DNA from: Acidobacteriota bacterium
GTDB taxonomy: Bacteria; Acidobacteriota; Terriglobia; Terriglobales; Acidobacteriaceae
Length of the DNA stretch: 7,172 bases
NCBI GenBank assembly: GCA_025353435.1
Contig: JANXQR010000747.1
Location: 1 to 7,172 of the forward strand
Direction of reading: 5' to 3'
Shown here one piece after another: positions 5,797 through 7,172 of the stretch. Under the pieces are notes generated by a model. That model had not been told where the DNA came from. It saw only the letters and a list, made by a program, of their open reading frames with translations, and searched no databases. The translations under genes were made by a program, and so were the position numbers. How positions within the stretch are numbered: position 1 is the stretch's first letter; every line of letters starts with the position of its first letter.

Positions 5797-7172
5797 ATGC
5801 CAATAGAAAGAATACGGGGCTTCGAATTGCGAGCCATTGTGCTGGCGGCGATGTTCCTTGGGGCTTGCGTGCCGTCGTTCGCAGGATGGTTCACCAAGGG
5901 TCTGCCGGTGCCGGACTGGGGCCTGGAGGCGTACAAGACGAAGACGCCGGAGTACGCCAAAGACGCGGCCGCAGTGATCCTGTATGACGAGTATGTGGAA
6001 ACGATAGACGCGAGCGGAAGGGCCACTGAGCGGAGACGCAAGGTGGTTCGCATCCTGAAACCGCAGGGCCGGAGACCAGTTTGCGGACTCGGTTATGACG
6101 TGGACGAGAAGATCAATTACTTCAGAGCGTGGACAATTGCGGCTGACGAAAAGCAGTACCAGGCGCAGGAAACCGACTTTCTGGAAGTGGGCGACACCGA
6201 AGATCCCATCATGCTCTCGACAGGCAAATCCAAGATTGCGAACCCTCCAGGCATCGACGTGGGAGCAGTTGTTGTGTGCGAGTCGGAAGAGCTACTGCCT
6301 CCATATGATCGCGAGAAACAATGGTTCATTCAAGACGACACCCCGGCTGTCTTTGCATCCCTCGAAGTCGATCTACCCGTGGGATCCGGGCACTCGGAAT
6401 CCTGGCACCGGCATGACGCGGTGAAGCCAACGGAAGTGGCCCCGAACCACTGGCGCTGGGAGGTGAAGGATGTTCCTGCATTCACCCTGCGTGACGTGCC
6501 TTCCGCGCCTGACTGGCTGGCCCTCGTGGGTCGCATGTCGCTGGTCTGGGGCGACGCCTCGGTCGCTGGAAAAGACAAGGAGTGGCAAGCCATTGGACAG
6601 TGGTTCACAACTCTGGAAGCTGATCGGCCCGCACCATCTCCGGAAATTACCGCAAAGGTGAACGAACTGATTGCGGGTGCACCCGACTTCTACACCAAGG
6701 TAAAACGGATTTCTGAGTCCATTCAGAAAGACATTCGCTACTTCATCGTGATGCGCGGAATCGGCGGATTGCAGGCGCACTATGCGACCGATATTTTCAA
6801 AAATCGCTATGGCGATTGCAAGGATAAATCAACGCTGCTGATCTCGATGCTGCAGGTGGCCGGAATTCACGCGGATTACATGCCGGTGGACACGCGCCGT
6901 GGAGTCGTGGATCCTGATAGCCCTTCGCAACTTGGGAATCACATGATTACCGCGATCGAGGTTCCAGAAGGTGTGAATGATGTGCACCTTTACGCAGTAG
7001 TGAAGGGAAACAACGGGAAAAAGTACCTCATCTTCGATCCCACCAACGAACGGACACCAGTTGGCAATTTGCCGTCATATTTGCAGGGTGGATTTGGAAT
7101 CCTGTGCGAGGGTGTATCCAGCCAGATCATGGCACTTCCGGTCATAGACCCTGACGCAAACGGCGGCCAGCG
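5797..7172 (+). CDS. Exported DUF3857/transglutaminase-like protein with intact Cys-His-Asp triad (runs off right edge)
   Basis: The frame is open for 458 codons from ATG 5797 to the window end, with no stop. A basic N-terminus (MPIERIRGFELR) precedes a hydrophobic segment (13-28). Export could end by signal peptidase I after SFA (27-29), or by lipidation at Cys24 in LGAC (21-24). The DUF3857 domain runs about 50-230 and includes PPGIDVGAVVVCESEE (150-165). The transglutaminase-like core (about 290-425) holds all three catalytic residues: Cys341 in RYGDCKDKSTLL, His382 in LGNHMITAIE and Asp414 in LIFDPTNE. The family fold is that of transglutaminases and papain-like proteases, so a thiol acyl-transfer or peptidase reaction on an extracytoplasmic protein or peptide is plausible; the substrate is unknown. 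The C-terminal domain is cut off by the window edge. The gene is co-translated with the preceding catalytically degenerate paralogue, one base away. Confidence 0.92.
   Translation, partial: MPIERIRGFELRAIVLAAMFLGACVPSFAGWFTKGLPVPDWGLEAYKTKTPEYAKDAAAVILYDEYVETIDASGRATERRRKVVRILKPQGRRPVCGLGYDVDEKINYFRAWTIAADEKQYQAQETDFLEVGDTEDPIMLSTGKSKIANPPGIDVGAVVVCESEELLPPYDREKQWFIQDDTPAVFASLEVDLPVGSGHSESWHRHDAVKPTEVAPNHWRWEVKDVPAFTLRDVPSAPDWLALVGRMSLVWGDASVAGKDKEWQAIGQWFTTLEADRPAPSPEITAKVNELIAGAPDFYTKVKRISESIQKDIRYFIVMRGIGGLQAHYATDIFKNRYGDCKDKSTLLISMLQVAGIHADYMPVDTRRGVVDPDSPSQLGNHMITAIEVPEGVNDVHLYAVVKGNNGKKYLIFDPTNERTPVGNLPSYLQGGFGILCEGVSSQIMALPVIDPDANGGQ

Noticed and set aside
5304..6053. 249-codon minus-strand reading frame spanning the junction of the two DUF3857 genes
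   Set aside because: It overlaps two well-supported genes on the other strand; composition and content look like a codon shadow.

Overview
The window is a stretch of ordinary bacterial chromosome at moderately high GC, probably from an Acidobacteriota (Terriglobia-like) genome. That placement rests on recalled resemblance of several proteins to acidobacterial families: the tandem DUF3857/transglutaminase-like secreted proteins, the two-part GNAT protein, the MerR protein and the DUF3455 protein. It is not based on a marker gene. No tRNA, rRNA, CRISPR array, insertion sequence or phage gene was seen. The longest gene-free stretch is about 220 bases.

Layout, left to right. (1) Positions 1-662, minus strand: the N-terminal 220 codons of a Tat-type exported multicopper oxidase that runs off the left edge. 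(2) 663-884: a divergent intergenic region with a perfect 12-bp palindrome and a 9-bp direct repeat. (3) 885-1394, plus: a secreted DUF3455 protein. (4) 1441-1935, minus: a MerR-family regulator, with a candidate promoter and an inverted repeat upstream. (5) 2144-2953, minus: a GNAT acetyltransferase. (6) 3020-3637, plus: a Maf-family nucleotide pyrophosphatase, divergent from the GNAT gene across 66 bp. (7) 3828-5795 and 5797 to the right edge, plus: two exported DUF3857/transglutaminase-like proteins separated by a single base.

The point of greatest interest is the DUF3857 pair. The downstream protein keeps a complete Cys-His-Asp transglutaminase/protease-like triad. The upstream one has Ser and Asp (or Tyr) where Cys and His should be, yet keeps the Asp and is otherwise full length. 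This looks like a co-translated pseudoenzyme/enzyme pair acting outside the cytoplasm. Substrate and role are unknown.

The other genes are recognisable families with mostly housekeeping or generic roles. Nothing else in the window suggests a defence or mobile system.
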